A stretch of DNA of 32,396 nt from a virus, in the IMG/VR virus record IMGVR_UViG_3300030101_001685, positions 1-32,396 of that record. One strand, 5' to 3'. Positions 6,271 to 15,417 of the stretch are shown here, one piece after another; the stretch's first letter is position 1, and each line of letters starts with the position of its first letter. The notes under the pieces are model-generated. The model was not told the DNA's origin. It saw only the letters and a program-made list of their open reading frames with translations, and made no database searches. The position numbers and the translations under genes are program-made.

Positions 6271-9097
6271 CATCACCTCCATCTAGTAGTTTCATTTGTA
6301 TGGATTTGGCTTCATCGTAACTACTTGAGACGGGCAAATCTTCGATATTAACACCACCAAAATAATTTGGATCATGGACAAAGAATACTATATCCGGCTC
6401 TCCGTTATTGTATTCAGCAAAAGTTTCCTTGTTCCAATTGTCAGGAGCAAACTCATCATTCCACTGCGCACGAGAAACTGGTTTAAATCCGACTGTTTCA
6501 TAAACGTCTGGAAGCATTGTATTGAATGCATCTAAGTGTGTACCACCTTCTCGAATTGCTAGTTGTAGTGTCGCATATATTGTCTTTGGTGGATTATTAG
6601 CACTATTAAATACACCTACAATATCTCCTTCTGATGTTATAGCAAAACCGCCACCATGCTCGGTTCTATATAGCTTTGCGTCCTTTAAGGTTTCAGGTGT
6701 TTGTGGAGAAACTTGAGCACCGAATGGATGGGTATCAATTACACTTTGTAACTCAGTTACATAATCGTCTACATTTGCCGAGGTTTCGACATTAGTAATT
6801 CTTGGTATGTTTAATCCGGCTTCATTGTAACGAGATAAAACCTCTGGATTAGGCTCAAAAGTTACCCCCCTATAAAGTCCAACATCTCCTTGGCTTTCTT
6901 CTCCGTAAGGTTGGGATGCCGTGCCATCGCCGTCTGAATTATTGAGTTGCTGAATTCGTCTGTTTTGCCTGACGGCTCGTTTTCCCCTAGAGATTGATCG
7001 GAAGTTTGTGAGTTCCGGGTCTGTCTGTTCAATCTCAGTTTCAACAACATCGCTTCGCTGAATTCCTGATCCTTCTGGTTTAAGGTCATTTAATGTCTCC
7101 GCTCCTTCACTAAAACTTTTTGGTCTCGATTTTACTCCCAGTTCCGTATATAGGTTCTGTTCGTTATACCACAATATAGCCTGTATATCTTGTTTTGACA
7201 AGTTAAGCTCTTTCAATGCAGGATTATTTTGAAGGTCTTCTATAAATGCCTCCATATCCTGTCTGTCAGATATATTTTTTGGTTGCCCTAATTCTGTTCC
7301 ATCAGGAAGCCTTCCTTTAGTTTCAAATGTTCCTTCGTACCTTCTAATACCTCTTGTAAACCAAATGTCTTTTGTGGCGGCATCGTAGCCGTTTATGTTC
7401 ATAGAAAAGTTACCAGTCTTATCGCCAATAATTTTAGCACCTAAATGCATATCACCTTGCTTGCCACCTAAACTTGGACCACCTTTAAGACCTGCTTCGA
7501 TTCTAAGATCTGTCAATTCTTTTAAACTGTGTGGAGATAACCAAAAATCTGCAAAACCTTCCTCACCAAACTTATCTAATAGAAACTGAATAATACCAAG
7601 AGATTGTCCTACATTCGTGCCTCTTCTACCAAAACCTGCGTTTTTAACTCCCTCTATAGTCGTACCTGGTGGAGGAGGTGAAGTATCTATTTTACCTGTC
7701 TTAATCCACTTGAGAAATTGTGCAGTACCGATACGGGTATTCAATGGTACGTCATTACCATTAGACATAGCACCAGAAATAGCAGACCAAATTACTCTGT
7801 GTGTTTCGTTATTCCGTAAACTTTCAGCACCTGGTATGCCGGCTAAACTTTTAAATGTTTTTACTACGTCATCATCATACCAACCTTTTCCAGACACAGG
7901 TTTAGTAAGCATTGTTAATATTTCTTTAGCGGCAGTTTCACCGCCTAATTTCCTATCATCTGCATTAGAAAAATCTAATGGTCTACCATAAGAAATATTG
8001 TGTGCCTCATCTAAATGCCCTTGAATATCTTCAATTTTTATTTTGACATTTTTACTAGGATCTACACCAGATCGTTGTCTAGCAATCGTTTCAATTTCAG
8101 CTTTAGCATTTTCTATATTAAATTCTGATTTAAGAGTACCTTCCTGTTTTCTGCCTTTAATTATTTTGCTAATTAAAGCTAAACCCTGATCCGTAAGAGC
8201 CGTAGGATCCATACCCATATTTAGCTGTGTAGAGCCTTTGTTTTCGTCTATCCTAGCCTGTGCATCATCTCCGGCTTTTATAAGGCTCTCAGTGACGTTA
8301 TTCTTCATCTCATTAAGTTTCGGACTGTTCTTTATGCGTGTGTATAGAGCTCCGATACCTGAGATAGCCTGGTCTAGCTTTTCACCTAGATATCCACCAC
8401 CAAGAAAGTTCTCCGGGGCTTTCTGTAATTTCTGTATTATGTAGGCGGCATCCTCGTCTGCCTGTAGTCCTTCTAGAATAAGAGACTTTATTTCAGAGTT
8501 AGGAAGGGCAAGGTCTAATCCCATAGATATCATAGCTTGCTCATCAGCCGGCACTGCTATCGCCTCAGTCGCTCCATAACCCAACACATTAGCCAAAAAC
8601 TTATTACCCATACCCATTGCTTGAGCACCTCTAGATACAGTTGCACCGGGAGCTACAAACTCACCTACAGGCTCACCAATATACTGACCTCCAATAGTCT
8701 GGGCATTGTTGTCATACTCCAACATATTCGCTGTGAAATCATTGAGATCTTTTAAACCGGGAATATTCTCATCCATCCACGGCACTACATTTTCGTTATA
8801 ACCCGGTAGGAAAGTTCGGTTAAATTCTTCTGCAAAATTAAAGATACCTCGCGGTACACCCTTCACTGCACCCACGACACCCTGACCTATATTAGTGCCT
8901 ACTTCTGCCTTATTTTCTGCAACACCTGCTTGTGTTTCTGCAAAGCCAGTAGCAAAGCTTTCCAGACTATCAAAAGGTCCATCTGGCTGTACGTTTAGAG
9001 CCATACCCCCGTTGCGAATAGAAAACACATGATTACCATTCTTGGCACTTTCGTTACTATCGACAACTGCACTAGCAAGATCATTTTGCGTGGTCAC
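6263..9097 (-). CDS. Internal virion protein with GNAT-like C-terminal region
   Basis: The protein has 944 residues. The N-terminal part has Gly/Ala-rich amphipathic stretches (about 50-90 and 135-185) like those of ejected internal proteins. The middle is mixed and ends in a basic, polar linker (about 690-745). The last 200 residues contain 'GFAITSEGDIVGVFNS', 'GGTHLDAFNTMLPDVYETVGFK' and 'NNGEPDIVFFVHDP', a layout I associate with GNAT-fold-like domains in large phage proteins. An enzyme injected with the DNA is one possibility. It overlaps the preceding gene by 4 nt (ATGA) and the next by 8 nt. A second open frame lies inside the linker (6862-7089). Confidence 0.7.
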   Translation of the reverse strand: MTTQNDLASAVVDSNESAKNGNHVFSIRNGGMALNVQPDGPFDSLESFATGFAETQAGVAENKAEVGTNIGQGVVGAVKGVPRGIFNFAEEFNRTFLPGYNENVVPWMDENIPGLKDLNDFTANMLEYDNNAQTIGGQYIGEPVGEFVAPGATVSRGAQAMGMGNKFLANVLGYGATEAIAVPADEQAMISMGLDLALPNSEIKSLILEGLQADEDAAYIIQKLQKAPENFLGGGYLGEKLDQAISGIGALYTRIKNSPKLNEMKNNVTESLIKAGDDAQARIDENKGSTQLNMGMDPTALTDQGLALISKIIKGRKQEGTLKSEFNIENAKAEIETIARQRSGVDPSKNVKIKIEDIQGHLDEAHNISYGRPLDFSNADDRKLGGETAAKEILTMLTKPVSGKGWYDDDVVKTFKSLAGIPGAESLRNNETHRVIWSAISGAMSNGNDVPLNTRIGTAQFLKWIKTGKIDTSPPPPGTTIEGVKNAGFGRRGTNVGQSLGIIQFLLDKFGEEGFADFWLSPHSLKELTDLRIEAGLKGGPSLGGKQGDMHLGAKIIGDKTGNFSMNINGYDAATKDIWFTRGIRRYEGTFETKGRLPDGTELGQPKNISDRQDMEAFIEDLQNNPALKELNLSKQDIQAILWYNEQNLYTELGVKSRPKSFSEGAETLNDLKPEGSGIQRSDVVETEIEQTDPELTNFRSISRGKRAVRQNRRIQQLNNSDGDGTASQPYGEESQGDVGLYRGVTFEPNPEVLSRYNEAGLNIPRITNVETSANVDDYVTELQSVIDTHPFGAQVSPQTPETLKDAKLYRTEHGGGFAITSEGDIVGVFNSANNPPKTIYATLQLAIREGGTHLDAFNTMLPDVYETVGFKPVSRAQWNDEFAPDNWNKETFAEYNNGEPDIVFFVHDPNYFGGVNIEDLPVSSSYDEAKSIQMKLLDGGDDG
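6862..7089 (-). CDS. Possible overprinted small gene inside the internal virion gene
   Basis: Same strand, different frame, 75 residues. The ATG at 7089 has GGAG 7 nt upstream and a second AAGGAG a few bases further, better than many real starts here. The C-terminus (MARHPNLTEKKAKEMLDFIGG, given here as MARHPNLTEKK then AKEMLDFIGG) looks like an ordinary helical protein end rather than random translation. It covers the polar linker of the host gene, where constraint on the main frame should be low. It may equally be a by-product of that composition. Confidence 0.3.
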   Translation of the reverse strand: MTLNQKDQEFSEAMLLKLRLNRQTRNSQTSDQSLGENEPSGKTDEFSNSIIQTAMARHPNLTEKKAKEMLDFIGG

Positions 9098-10941
9098 TCG
9101 GTTCCCTCCGCTCTTTTGATAATATTTTCAAACGCTGTTATTCTTTTTGGTGCATTATCTTTAGTAATCTGTAAATTTAGTTTTCTAAGAGCCTCATTAT
9201 CAGTTCTGTTTGCTTTTATATAACGCACTATTAATTTCAAATTAGCAATATGCTCTCCCTCAGTAAATTTACTTATAAGTTCCTCTTGCAATTGGTCTTT
9301 AAGCATCACTGATTCAACTTGGGAACTAGCATTTATTTCTGCTTGTTTCTTCAAAAGTTCATTAGTTCTTTTCTGTAGTAACTCCCCGTTTGTCGCAACA
9401 AATTCACTAGCAATAAACTGTAAATTCACATCTTCATCTTTTTTCTTAGCTTGAGATATTGCTTCGTCAAGTTTTGTAATACCCTCTGTATATAATTTTT
9501 TTGAAATTTTAAAAAAATCATCATCCTTATCTTCAAGAATGTTTGCATTAGGGTCATACCCTAGCTTTTTAAGTATTCTGACCGCTTGCGTATAATCTTC
9601 ATTAAGTGAGTTTTCTACTGCAGTAGTTGCTAAGTCAAAATCATCCCCATCTAATAAATGCTGTACGCGTTCAAGCTGTGCAAATGTTAATTCACCTTGC
9701 CTAGCTAAATTTAAAACTCGTACCACCCTAATATCAGTTGTATCTGAGACGGCTCGTCTGGTGCCATCGTTAAGTATTCTTGTATCTTTTAGAATTGTTG
9801 TAAGTCTGTTAGCGTCAGTGTCTCCTATATATTTAGTAACAACTTCTATATGACCTAATGCCGATTGGTACTGTTCTTCAGTCATTGGATTTTTTGTAAG
9901 TTTTATAAACTCAAGTCGTGCATTTTCTCCAAGTCTCTTTTTTGTATCACTTTCAATATTTTCTAATGCACTGTTTGTTTCTCTTTTTAATCTTATTTCA
10001 TTTCTAATTCTAGTGGCTACAGCCTGTCTAAAGTCTGTATTGTTTAATCTTTGAAGACCAAAGATATTATCCATCTCTTCGTTACCAAGAGACTTTCCGG
10101 CAACAATCTTATTTGCTACTACACTTGCATTAGTGCTTTCTAAAGCAAAGTTAAGTATCTTACCTTCAGCCCAAGAGTTTACACCTTTATTCCAGTTATC
10201 GAGTTCAGTGGTAATCATACTTTTTGTGTATGCTCCAGGAACACTTTGCACAAACGAGTTAAAACGTGTTTCTAAAAATGAAATTGTCTCATTATTTAAA
10301 CTATTACTTCCCACCAAAGCATCTAGCTCAGAGGAAAGGTTTTGAATTCGTCTATCTACTGAAGTGTAATGACCAGAGTTAATACTATTCGTAGCGTCTG
10401 AAATACTAGCTTTTTGATAGGCATTAAACTGACTAGCGGCAGACAATCCTAACCGGGCGGTAAGTTTCTTGGCTAATGCCGGAGCAGTAGGACTAAGGAT
10501 ACCTTCATACCCCATAATTATACTGTCGAGACTATCTCTCAATGCGGAGGGTTCTATTTTATTTAGTGTAGCCTGAAAGACTGTATCATTTATCTGTTCG
10601 GTAGCAGTGACATAAACATCATTCTCTAAGACTGTAATTGCGGCATCTTTAGCCGCACGACCAAAAACAGTAGACGTATCAAACTGCTCAAAGGCATCTG
10701 TATTTTCTGCATTGGCATCCTGAACCATTTTAAGGGTAGGGGCATTCTCTACACCAAACTCTGCACCTTGAATTTTTGCCTGTGTCTCCATCTGACGGAG
10801 TGCAAAATTTGTCATGCGATCCATAGACTGAGAGAGAACCGCCATAGTTCTACGACCCTCTTGAAGGGCTAACCCTTGCGGCATCTGGGTTTTCTGAAAC
10901 CTCTCGCCTATTGATTGATATGGTTTAAATACTTCTGCCAT
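9094..10941 (-). CDS. Internal virion protein (helical, gp15-like position)
   Basis: This 615-residue protein is nearly all alpha-helical, begins MAEVFKPYQSIGERFQ, and is rich in Asn, Gln, Leu and Lys with no membrane segment or catalytic motif. Position, size and composition fit the middle member of the three T7-type internal core proteins, between the gp14-like gene and the two largest ejection proteins. It starts one base after the gp14-like stop and ends with a 4-nt overlap with the next gene. A tail-needle or other core role cannot be excluded, since proteins of this class diverge quickly. Confidence 0.68.
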   Translation of the reverse strand: MAEVFKPYQSIGERFQKTQMPQGLALQEGRRTMAVLSQSMDRMTNFALRQMETQAKIQGAEFGVENAPTLKMVQDANAENTDAFEQFDTSTVFGRAAKDAAITVLENDVYVTATEQINDTVFQATLNKIEPSALRDSLDSIIMGYEGILSPTAPALAKKLTARLGLSAASQFNAYQKASISDATNSINSGHYTSVDRRIQNLSSELDALVGSNSLNNETISFLETRFNSFVQSVPGAYTKSMITTELDNWNKGVNSWAEGKILNFALESTNASVVANKIVAGKSLGNEEMDNIFGLQRLNNTDFRQAVATRIRNEIRLKRETNSALENIESDTKKRLGENARLEFIKLTKNPMTEEQYQSALGHIEVVTKYIGDTDANRLTTILKDTRILNDGTRRAVSDTTDIRVVRVLNLARQGELTFAQLERVQHLLDGDDFDLATTAVENSLNEDYTQAVRILKKLGYDPNANILEDKDDDFFKISKKLYTEGITKLDEAISQAKKKDEDVNLQFIASEFVATNGELLQKRTNELLKKQAEINASSQVESVMLKDQLQEELISKFTEGEHIANLKLIVRYIKANRTDNEALRKLNLQITKDNAPKRITAFENIIKRAEGTE

Positions 10942-11418
10942 CTATATCACCGGGGCTACACTTTCTGATCCGTACCCTAAACTGTCCATAGACATAGCCG
11001 TAGATCCTATAGTAGACATCGCTCCTATAAATCCCTGAAGCTGTGCCTGTTGACCGGCTAGTCTTGCATCTTCTGCTCTCATTACTCCACCGGCTAATGC
11101 CATGTTTGCGTTAAAGGCTACATTTCGTAGATCTTCTGCCGCAGGTTTCATAACTAAAAAGATACCTCGATCTGCTACCGTACCTATGCCAGGGCTTACC
11201 CCAGTACGGGGTGTTCCGGCTATAATACTAGCTAAACTAGCATTAGTACGTCTTATGGCTTCTACCCCCCGTTTTTTTGCATTGAGAGCATCTATAGATG
11301 CTTGGAGCTTTTCCCGTCTTGCTTTATCTTCATACTGTCGCTTGGCAAGGGATCCGGCTCTGATTTGAGCCATTGCTGATATTCCTGATGAAATTGCGGC
11401 TACTGCCATAAAAGACAT
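10942..11418 (-). CDS. Internal virion protein B (T7 gp14-like)
   Basis: This 158-residue protein starts with a hydrophobic segment (MSFMAVAAISSGISAMAQI), then a charged helix (QYEDKARREKLQASIDALNAKK) and Ala/Gly-rich helices (ALAGGVMRAEDARLAGQQ). That arrangement is typical of T7 gp14-type proteins, which leave the capsid first and form a pore in the outer membrane during DNA ejection. It lies directly after the tail tubular B gene, the usual place. Length is close to the T7 protein (196). Confidence 0.78.
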   Translation of the reverse strand: MSFMAVAAISSGISAMAQIRAGSLAKRQYEDKARREKLQASIDALNAKKRGVEAIRRTNASLASIIAGTPRTGVSPGIGTVADRGIFLVMKPAAEDLRNVAFNANMALAGGVMRAEDARLAGQQAQLQGFIGAMSTIGSTAMSMDSLGYGSESVAPVI

Positions 11419-11419
11419 A

Positions 11420-13453
11420 TTATGCTCCTGTACTTAGTTTGTATTCCAACCCGATGACGGTTACGAATTGTGGAGTAGTCATTGTCAGTGTCAGTTGTGC
11501 TTCATCGGAATATCCCAAGATAGGAGATATACGCTTACGTCCACTGAATGTTGTAGATGAGGCTCCGGCAGTAGCAGGTAGCAGGGAGAAGGGTACCTCC
11601 ACACCATTGATCGCAAGGTTTTGGGAAAGTAAGAGGACAGGCGTTGCCTCTAATATTCTACGTTTTCTACTTACGACCACACCGCTCGGTTGGCGTGGCT
11701 CTGCCGGAAGAGTTTTAACCTCAACTGCGTAGCTCAATCCTACCTCTACATAAGTCGTAGGAGCTTGATCAATCGTAATGGCATTAGAGGATACAGTCTT
11801 ACCAGTGATGACAAGATCATCCCGTACTACATCCACTGCTAATCCCTCTAAATGATTTAATGAGCCACAAGTTGTGTTGCTTGGTAAACTTTGATCTGGA
11901 GAGGTTGCTCCAGAAAAATATTGTATTGCCGCATCAGTTGTACGGTCATCGTCAAATACTTCTAAGTAATACTTTGTTTGATTTGTTGGTATGGTTCTTT
12001 TAACAACTGTATAGATATCCTCTACGTCCACCCCAACGTCAATGTACTCACCATTAGTCACCCACTCTACAGGAGCAACCACGTTCTGGGGACGGAGCAT
12101 AGTATAGACTGCCATTGTTCCATCGGTGGAATTAACAATCATTAACAAATCCCCATCGTCTGTGGAGGTAGCAGACCGGAGAGCCATTTTCGTTGGGGCT
12201 TTCAGTAAATGTGAACTAAACAAGGACACATTGTTAGAATTGTAGTTGAGGTCACTATCACTAAATAAAAATTCTCTAAGAGACTTACCTGATCGCTGTA
12301 TGAAAAAAGTAGCCGCTTCTGTGCCAGTCGGTCTAATGCCTTCTTTTATACCTCGCCTGGTAGAGGATTTCACCACTAGATTACTTGGTGTAATAGGATC
12401 CAACGTGGACTGTGGAATAAAGAACTCACCCGAACTTGTAAAGATTTGTAAGTCTCTACCGGACCGTATGGCATTAATTGAGTTAATACTATCTGAACTA
12501 AGTGTTACAAAGAGTGCGTCATCCGCTAGAGCTTCACTAGATTTAAAGTTAAAGAAGTCTCCCACTTTCGATCCGAACAACGTGTTAGGTAGTGACTTAG
12601 ACCCACCAAAAAATAATCTTCCTTCATGGAATGTGCAGGTTCTAGGGTATCCTTTGGTTGATGAAAAGACCTCCTCATACCCTGTCTCTAGCTCCCAAGC
12701 TCCAGACGCTATAGCAACACTGGCTTCAAAAAACGGTATCTCCACCATTGTTTTTACTACCGTTGAGCTTTCAAATTCTATAATTCTAGCTCTGCCAAAA
12801 CCATTAGATACGTTAATATATTGATTAACATTGCCTGAGCTAAACACACCTGAACTAGCGGTTATCTTAACTGTACCATCAACCGCATCCGGGGTTATTG
12901 TGGCACTTGGATTAGATGTAGAGGTTGTGAAATTAAAAAATGGAGATGTTAGTGAAATTGTAGAATGGGTCCAAGTGGCATTTGTACCTCCTCGTACAAT
13001 AGACCTTGGTGCCATATCTTCCTGAACTAAAATAAGAGTATCAGCCGACTGTGTAAAATTTATTTTGCTGAGATCTATATCCCCCATATTTATGCTGAGA
13101 TAGTCATTGCCGGATCCGTTAATATTGGTGATTTGTACCTGGTTGGCAAAGACAAACATCCGTACATCGGAAGAAGATTGTTTTACAAACAACAACATAA
13201 AAGATTGATCTATGCTAAACTCAAACGGTATTAATCGTATCCCGGCAAGAGCCGTATAGCTGCCCAAATGAGATGTAAGATCAAACATAAACTTGGACCC
13301 CGGTCTACGTTCAAATCCCCCTTGGGGCATAATCATTACATTTTTTGCTCTGTCCAGTGCAGAATAATATTGTTCAATATCTACTCGTCCGTGCATTAAC
13401 GGATCAACTTCACCCTGTGTAAAGTTGGATTGATACATTGTTATTCGGCTCAT
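11420..13453 (-). CDS. Tail tubular protein B (T7 gp12-like nozzle)
   Basis: The protein has 677 residues. The N-terminus is a strong family signature: 'QSNFTQGEVDPLMHGRVDIE', then 'YYSALDRAKNVMIMPQGGF' and 'RRPGSKFMFDL'. Later segments include 'ERR.G..F' type strands, 'FHEGRLFFGGSKSLPNTLFGS' split over a turn, and 'DALFVTLSSDSINSINAI', all seen in podovirus nozzle proteins. It forms the tip of the stubby tail below tail tubular A. It overlaps the tail tubular A gene by 4 nt (ATGA) and is followed by the gp14-like gene after one base. Confidence 0.93.
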   Translation of the reverse strand: MSRITMYQSNFTQGEVDPLMHGRVDIEQYYSALDRAKNVMIMPQGGFERRPGSKFMFDLTSHLGSYTALAGIRLIPFEFSIDQSFMLLFVKQSSSDVRMFVFANQVQITNINGSGNDYLSINMGDIDLSKINFTQSADTLILVQEDMAPRSIVRGGTNATWTHSTISLTSPFFNFTTSTSNPSATITPDAVDGTVKITASSGVFSSGNVNQYINVSNGFGRARIIEFESSTVVKTMVEIPFFEASVAIASGAWELETGYEEVFSSTKGYPRTCTFHEGRLFFGGSKSLPNTLFGSKVGDFFNFKSSEALADDALFVTLSSDSINSINAIRSGRDLQIFTSSGEFFIPQSTLDPITPSNLVVKSSTRRGIKEGIRPTGTEAATFFIQRSGKSLREFLFSDSDLNYNSNNVSLFSSHLLKAPTKMALRSATSTDDGDLLMIVNSTDGTMAVYTMLRPQNVVAPVEWVTNGEYIDVGVDVEDIYTVVKRTIPTNQTKYYLEVFDDDRTTDAAIQYFSGATSPDQSLPSNTTCGSLNHLEGLAVDVVRDDLVITGKTVSSNAITIDQAPTTYVEVGLSYAVEVKTLPAEPRQPSGVVVSRKRRILEATPVLLLSQNLAINGVEVPFSLLPATAGASSTTFSGRKRISPILGYSDEAQLTLTMTTPQFVTVIGLEYKLSTGA

Positions 13454-14064
13454 CGGACATCTACCAACACATAATCAGCAATTACTGAACTTGATTGACC
13501 GGCTCCGTCAATATTCATTGCTTGTCTAAAATAACCACCCCGTCCATTTTCTAATGGTGTTCCCACAGCTTCCTGTTTCCAGAACTGCGCTTTTGCTATT
13601 TGGTCAGTGACCGGTTCGGCTAAGTGCCATGCCATCATGTAGACTAAAAAGGTTACGAAATAAGACGGCATAGAACCCTCAGCTACAGTTGCCTGATAAT
13701 CGACAAAGATTGTACTTTCCTGCGTAAGAAGTTCCGCTCCTTGTATTTCATATTCTGTTAGGTGAGGGGCATTGTCCGATGCTGACGCAAACACTTTACG
13801 AGGAACTCCGTTTGCCATATCGCTTGGGAGGGTAAAAGAATTTGCCCAGTAGGTTAACGGATCACCAGAACTCTCTGATAGTTGTACTTTTTTTAGTGAA
13901 AAACTCCACGGATACATACCAAGAGACATAGCTTTTACTCTGGGGTAGAGCGTGTTGCACAGTGACCCAGCAGTGGATCCGTCTGAGAAAGAAGTAATAG
14001 AGGTAGAGCCTAGAAGTTGTAATGCCTCAGAACATATAATTACGTCTGTATCACCACTCGCCAT
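13450..14064 (-). CDS. Tail tubular protein A (T7 gp11-like)
   Basis: This 204-residue protein is the adaptor ring between portal and nozzle in podovirus tails. Family features seen: 'IICSEALQLLGSTSITSF', 'CNTLYPRVKAMSLGMYPWSFS', 'LPSDMANGVPRKVFA', and a helical end with 'YMMAWHLAEPVTDQ'. Length is near that of T7 gp11 (196). It starts 54 nt after the decoration protein gene, across a hairpin at 14084-14105, and overlaps the nozzle gene by 4 nt. Confidence 0.93.
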   Translation of the reverse strand: MASGDTDVIICSEALQLLGSTSITSFSDGSTAGSLCNTLYPRVKAMSLGMYPWSFSLKKVQLSESSGDPLTYWANSFTLPSDMANGVPRKVFASASDNAPHLTEYEIQGAELLTQESTIFVDYQATVAEGSMPSYFVTFLVYMMAWHLAEPVTDQIAKAQFWKQEAVGTPLENGRGGYFRQAMNIDGAGQSSSVIADYVLVDVR

Positions 14065-14083
14065 TCTCTACCCCAAATGTCGT

Positions 14084-14105
14084 GGTAGGGCTTGATTGCC
14101 CCACC
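14084..14105 (-). terminator. Hairpin between capsid and tail genes (attenuator?)
   Basis: Eight base pairs (GGTGGGGC with GCCCTACC on the minus strand, one G-U pair) close a 6-nt loop. No T-run follows, so it is not a complete intrinsic terminator. It could lower read-through from capsid into tail genes or protect the 3' end of the capsid message. Confidence 0.35.
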
Positions 14106-14117
14106 TGTTCTTAAATA

Positions 14118-14402
14118 TTAGTCACTGTCTGAAACAGCACCAATTGTAGTTCCATCACCGATGTCTACATCAGTTCCATCATTTGAAACCACAATGTGCA
14201 TGGTTACGGTACGAGTACCGCCCGTGGCACCGTGGATCATAATCATGTCACCCACCACAAGCGTATCTGCTAGGTCATTGAAGTAACCTGCCGCATCGAT
14301 TGCAGTATGTGCATCGGTAGAAGTATAAACGTAAAGTGCAGGGAGGGTGCCGGCAAATGCCTGACCGCCCAGTGTTCCCCATCCTGATCTACTAAATGCC
14401 AT
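14118..14402 (-). CDS. Probable capsid decoration/head protein
   Basis: This 94-residue protein begins MAFSRSGWGTLGG, has 'AAGYFNDLADTLVVGDMIMI' (written as a contiguous motif of about 20 residues) and then two beta-strands ('TVTMHIVVSNDGTDVDIGD'). Small beta-rich proteins with a 'GYFN' and 'GD.I' pattern directly follow capsid genes in many marine podoviruses, where a decoration or head-fibre role is assumed. It starts 2 nt after the capsid stop. Function is by context. Confidence 0.7.
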   Translation of the reverse strand: MAFSRSGWGTLGGQAFAGTLPALYVYTSTDAHTAIDAAGYFNDLADTLVVGDMIMIHGATGGTRTVTMHIVVSNDGTDVDIGDGTTIGAVSDSD

Positions 14403-14404
14403 GA

Positions 14405-15259
14405 TTAGCTCTCCCTACAAGTTACATCAACTAAGCCGTCTGTATCGATTACTAACGCATTAGCTGAAAACATTGATGTTACGAGGAATGATGTACGGTT
14501 TGCGACATAGTTGATCTCCGTCTTAGGAGCCATTCCCATCGCCATACCAACCGCACTGGTGTGGTACGCAAAGCAGGTTCTGTCGTTTGAACCATCCTTG
14601 TTAAGACCACCCTCAGCCCGGTCACCAATCATATGGATAGAGAAGCCGGCGAATTGCGAAATTTCCCCACGGGCAAGCCCTTGAAGTTGAATGAAGTCGC
14701 TTGATACTGCTCTTTCATCACCCAATAAGGAAGCCATATTATTTGCGTGGATCACCAAGTGACGATCTGTCATTGGCACGTTTTTAGCGGATAATGCCTT
14801 ACCTGCGGCAATAATTTTACCCACGTTTAAATCACTTGCAGAAGCTGATCCTGAAGTCACCACAGTGTTAGCCACTGTTGATCCGGCAGAAGCCGCAAGC
14901 ATCGCATCGAGGATTAACTGATCCTGTCTACGGGCTATTGACTTACCGAGCATTTCGGCGAGTTCAGATCGCTCGTCAAAGTTGACTTTAGCTTGGTTGA
15001 AAATATCAGAATACTCTGATGCCGACCAGTCCTTGAGGGTCACGGATGCCTGGCTGAAACTTGCATTTACTGCGGTTACCTCAGCTCCAGGTGTACGCTC
15101 ACTAGCTTGTGCGGCGGCGAGTTTCGGAAATTTTACAACAGACGAACCGACTTCAGTTCTGGTACGAACTGTGCCGGCTAATACGCTTTCACCCTGATAT
15201 GCCTGTTTTACTTCGGCATCGAATAACGTCAGGAAAGCACTGCTTACATTAGTTGCCAT
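14405..15259 (-). CDS. Major capsid protein
   Basis: This 284-residue protein has the order of parts expected for an HK97-fold shell subunit: an N-terminal arm (FLTLFDAEVKQAYQGESVL), an E-loop with 'VKFPKLAAAQASERTPGAEV', then 'KDWSASEYSDIFNQAKVNF', a long helix 'LGKSIARRQDQLILDAMLAA', and a P-domain with 'RHLVIHANNMASLLGDERAV'. It is shorter than T7 gp10A (345). It lies downstream of the scaffold gene and its small neighbours, behind a hairpin terminator (15306-15337), so its level may be set by a separate start or by read-through. Confidence 0.92.
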   Translation of the reverse strand: MATNVSSAFLTLFDAEVKQAYQGESVLAGTVRTRTEVGSSVVKFPKLAAAQASERTPGAEVTAVNASFSQASVTLKDWSASEYSDIFNQAKVNFDERSELAEMLGKSIARRQDQLILDAMLAASAGSTVANTVVTSGSASASDLNVGKIIAAGKALSAKNVPMTDRHLVIHANNMASLLGDERAVSSDFIQLQGLARGEISQFAGFSIHMIGDRAEGGLNKDGSNDRTCFAYHTSAVGMAMGMAPKTEINYVANRTSFLVTSMFSANALVIDTDGLVDVTCRES

Positions 15260-15305
15260 AGTTATATTTTCCCTTAACTATAAAAAAATTTACTGTCTGG
15301 TTATG

Positions 15306-15337
15306 GGAAAAATCCCGCCAATTTTTAAAATGGGCGG
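15306..15337 (-). terminator. Intrinsic terminator upstream of the capsid gene
   Basis: On the minus strand CCGCCCATTTT pairs with AAAATTGGCGG with one mismatch, and the stem is followed by GATTTTT. It sits between the small basic gene ending at 15418 and the capsid start at 15259. It probably ends or attenuates the packaging/portal/scaffold message. I found no convincing promoter between it and the capsid. Confidence 0.6.
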
Positions 15338-15369
15338 CTCTATGAGTTATCGCTTATTTCAGCATTAAC

Positions 15370-15384
15370 ACAACATGATGTTGT
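15370..15384. promoter_or_regulatory. 15-bp palindrome ACAACAT-G-ATGTTGT (operator candidate)
   Basis: Perfect 7-bp arms around one central base, in the 158-bp gap upstream of the capsid gene. It matches one inverted repeat of the origin array (22865-22879) at 14 of 15 bases. The central 11 bases recur exactly at 26615-26625 in another gap. A protein-binding site is likely; the protein is unknown. Confidence 0.45.
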
Positions 15385-15417
15385 AACGCAAGCAAAAAGT
15401 ATCTTCTAGCTTTTGTA

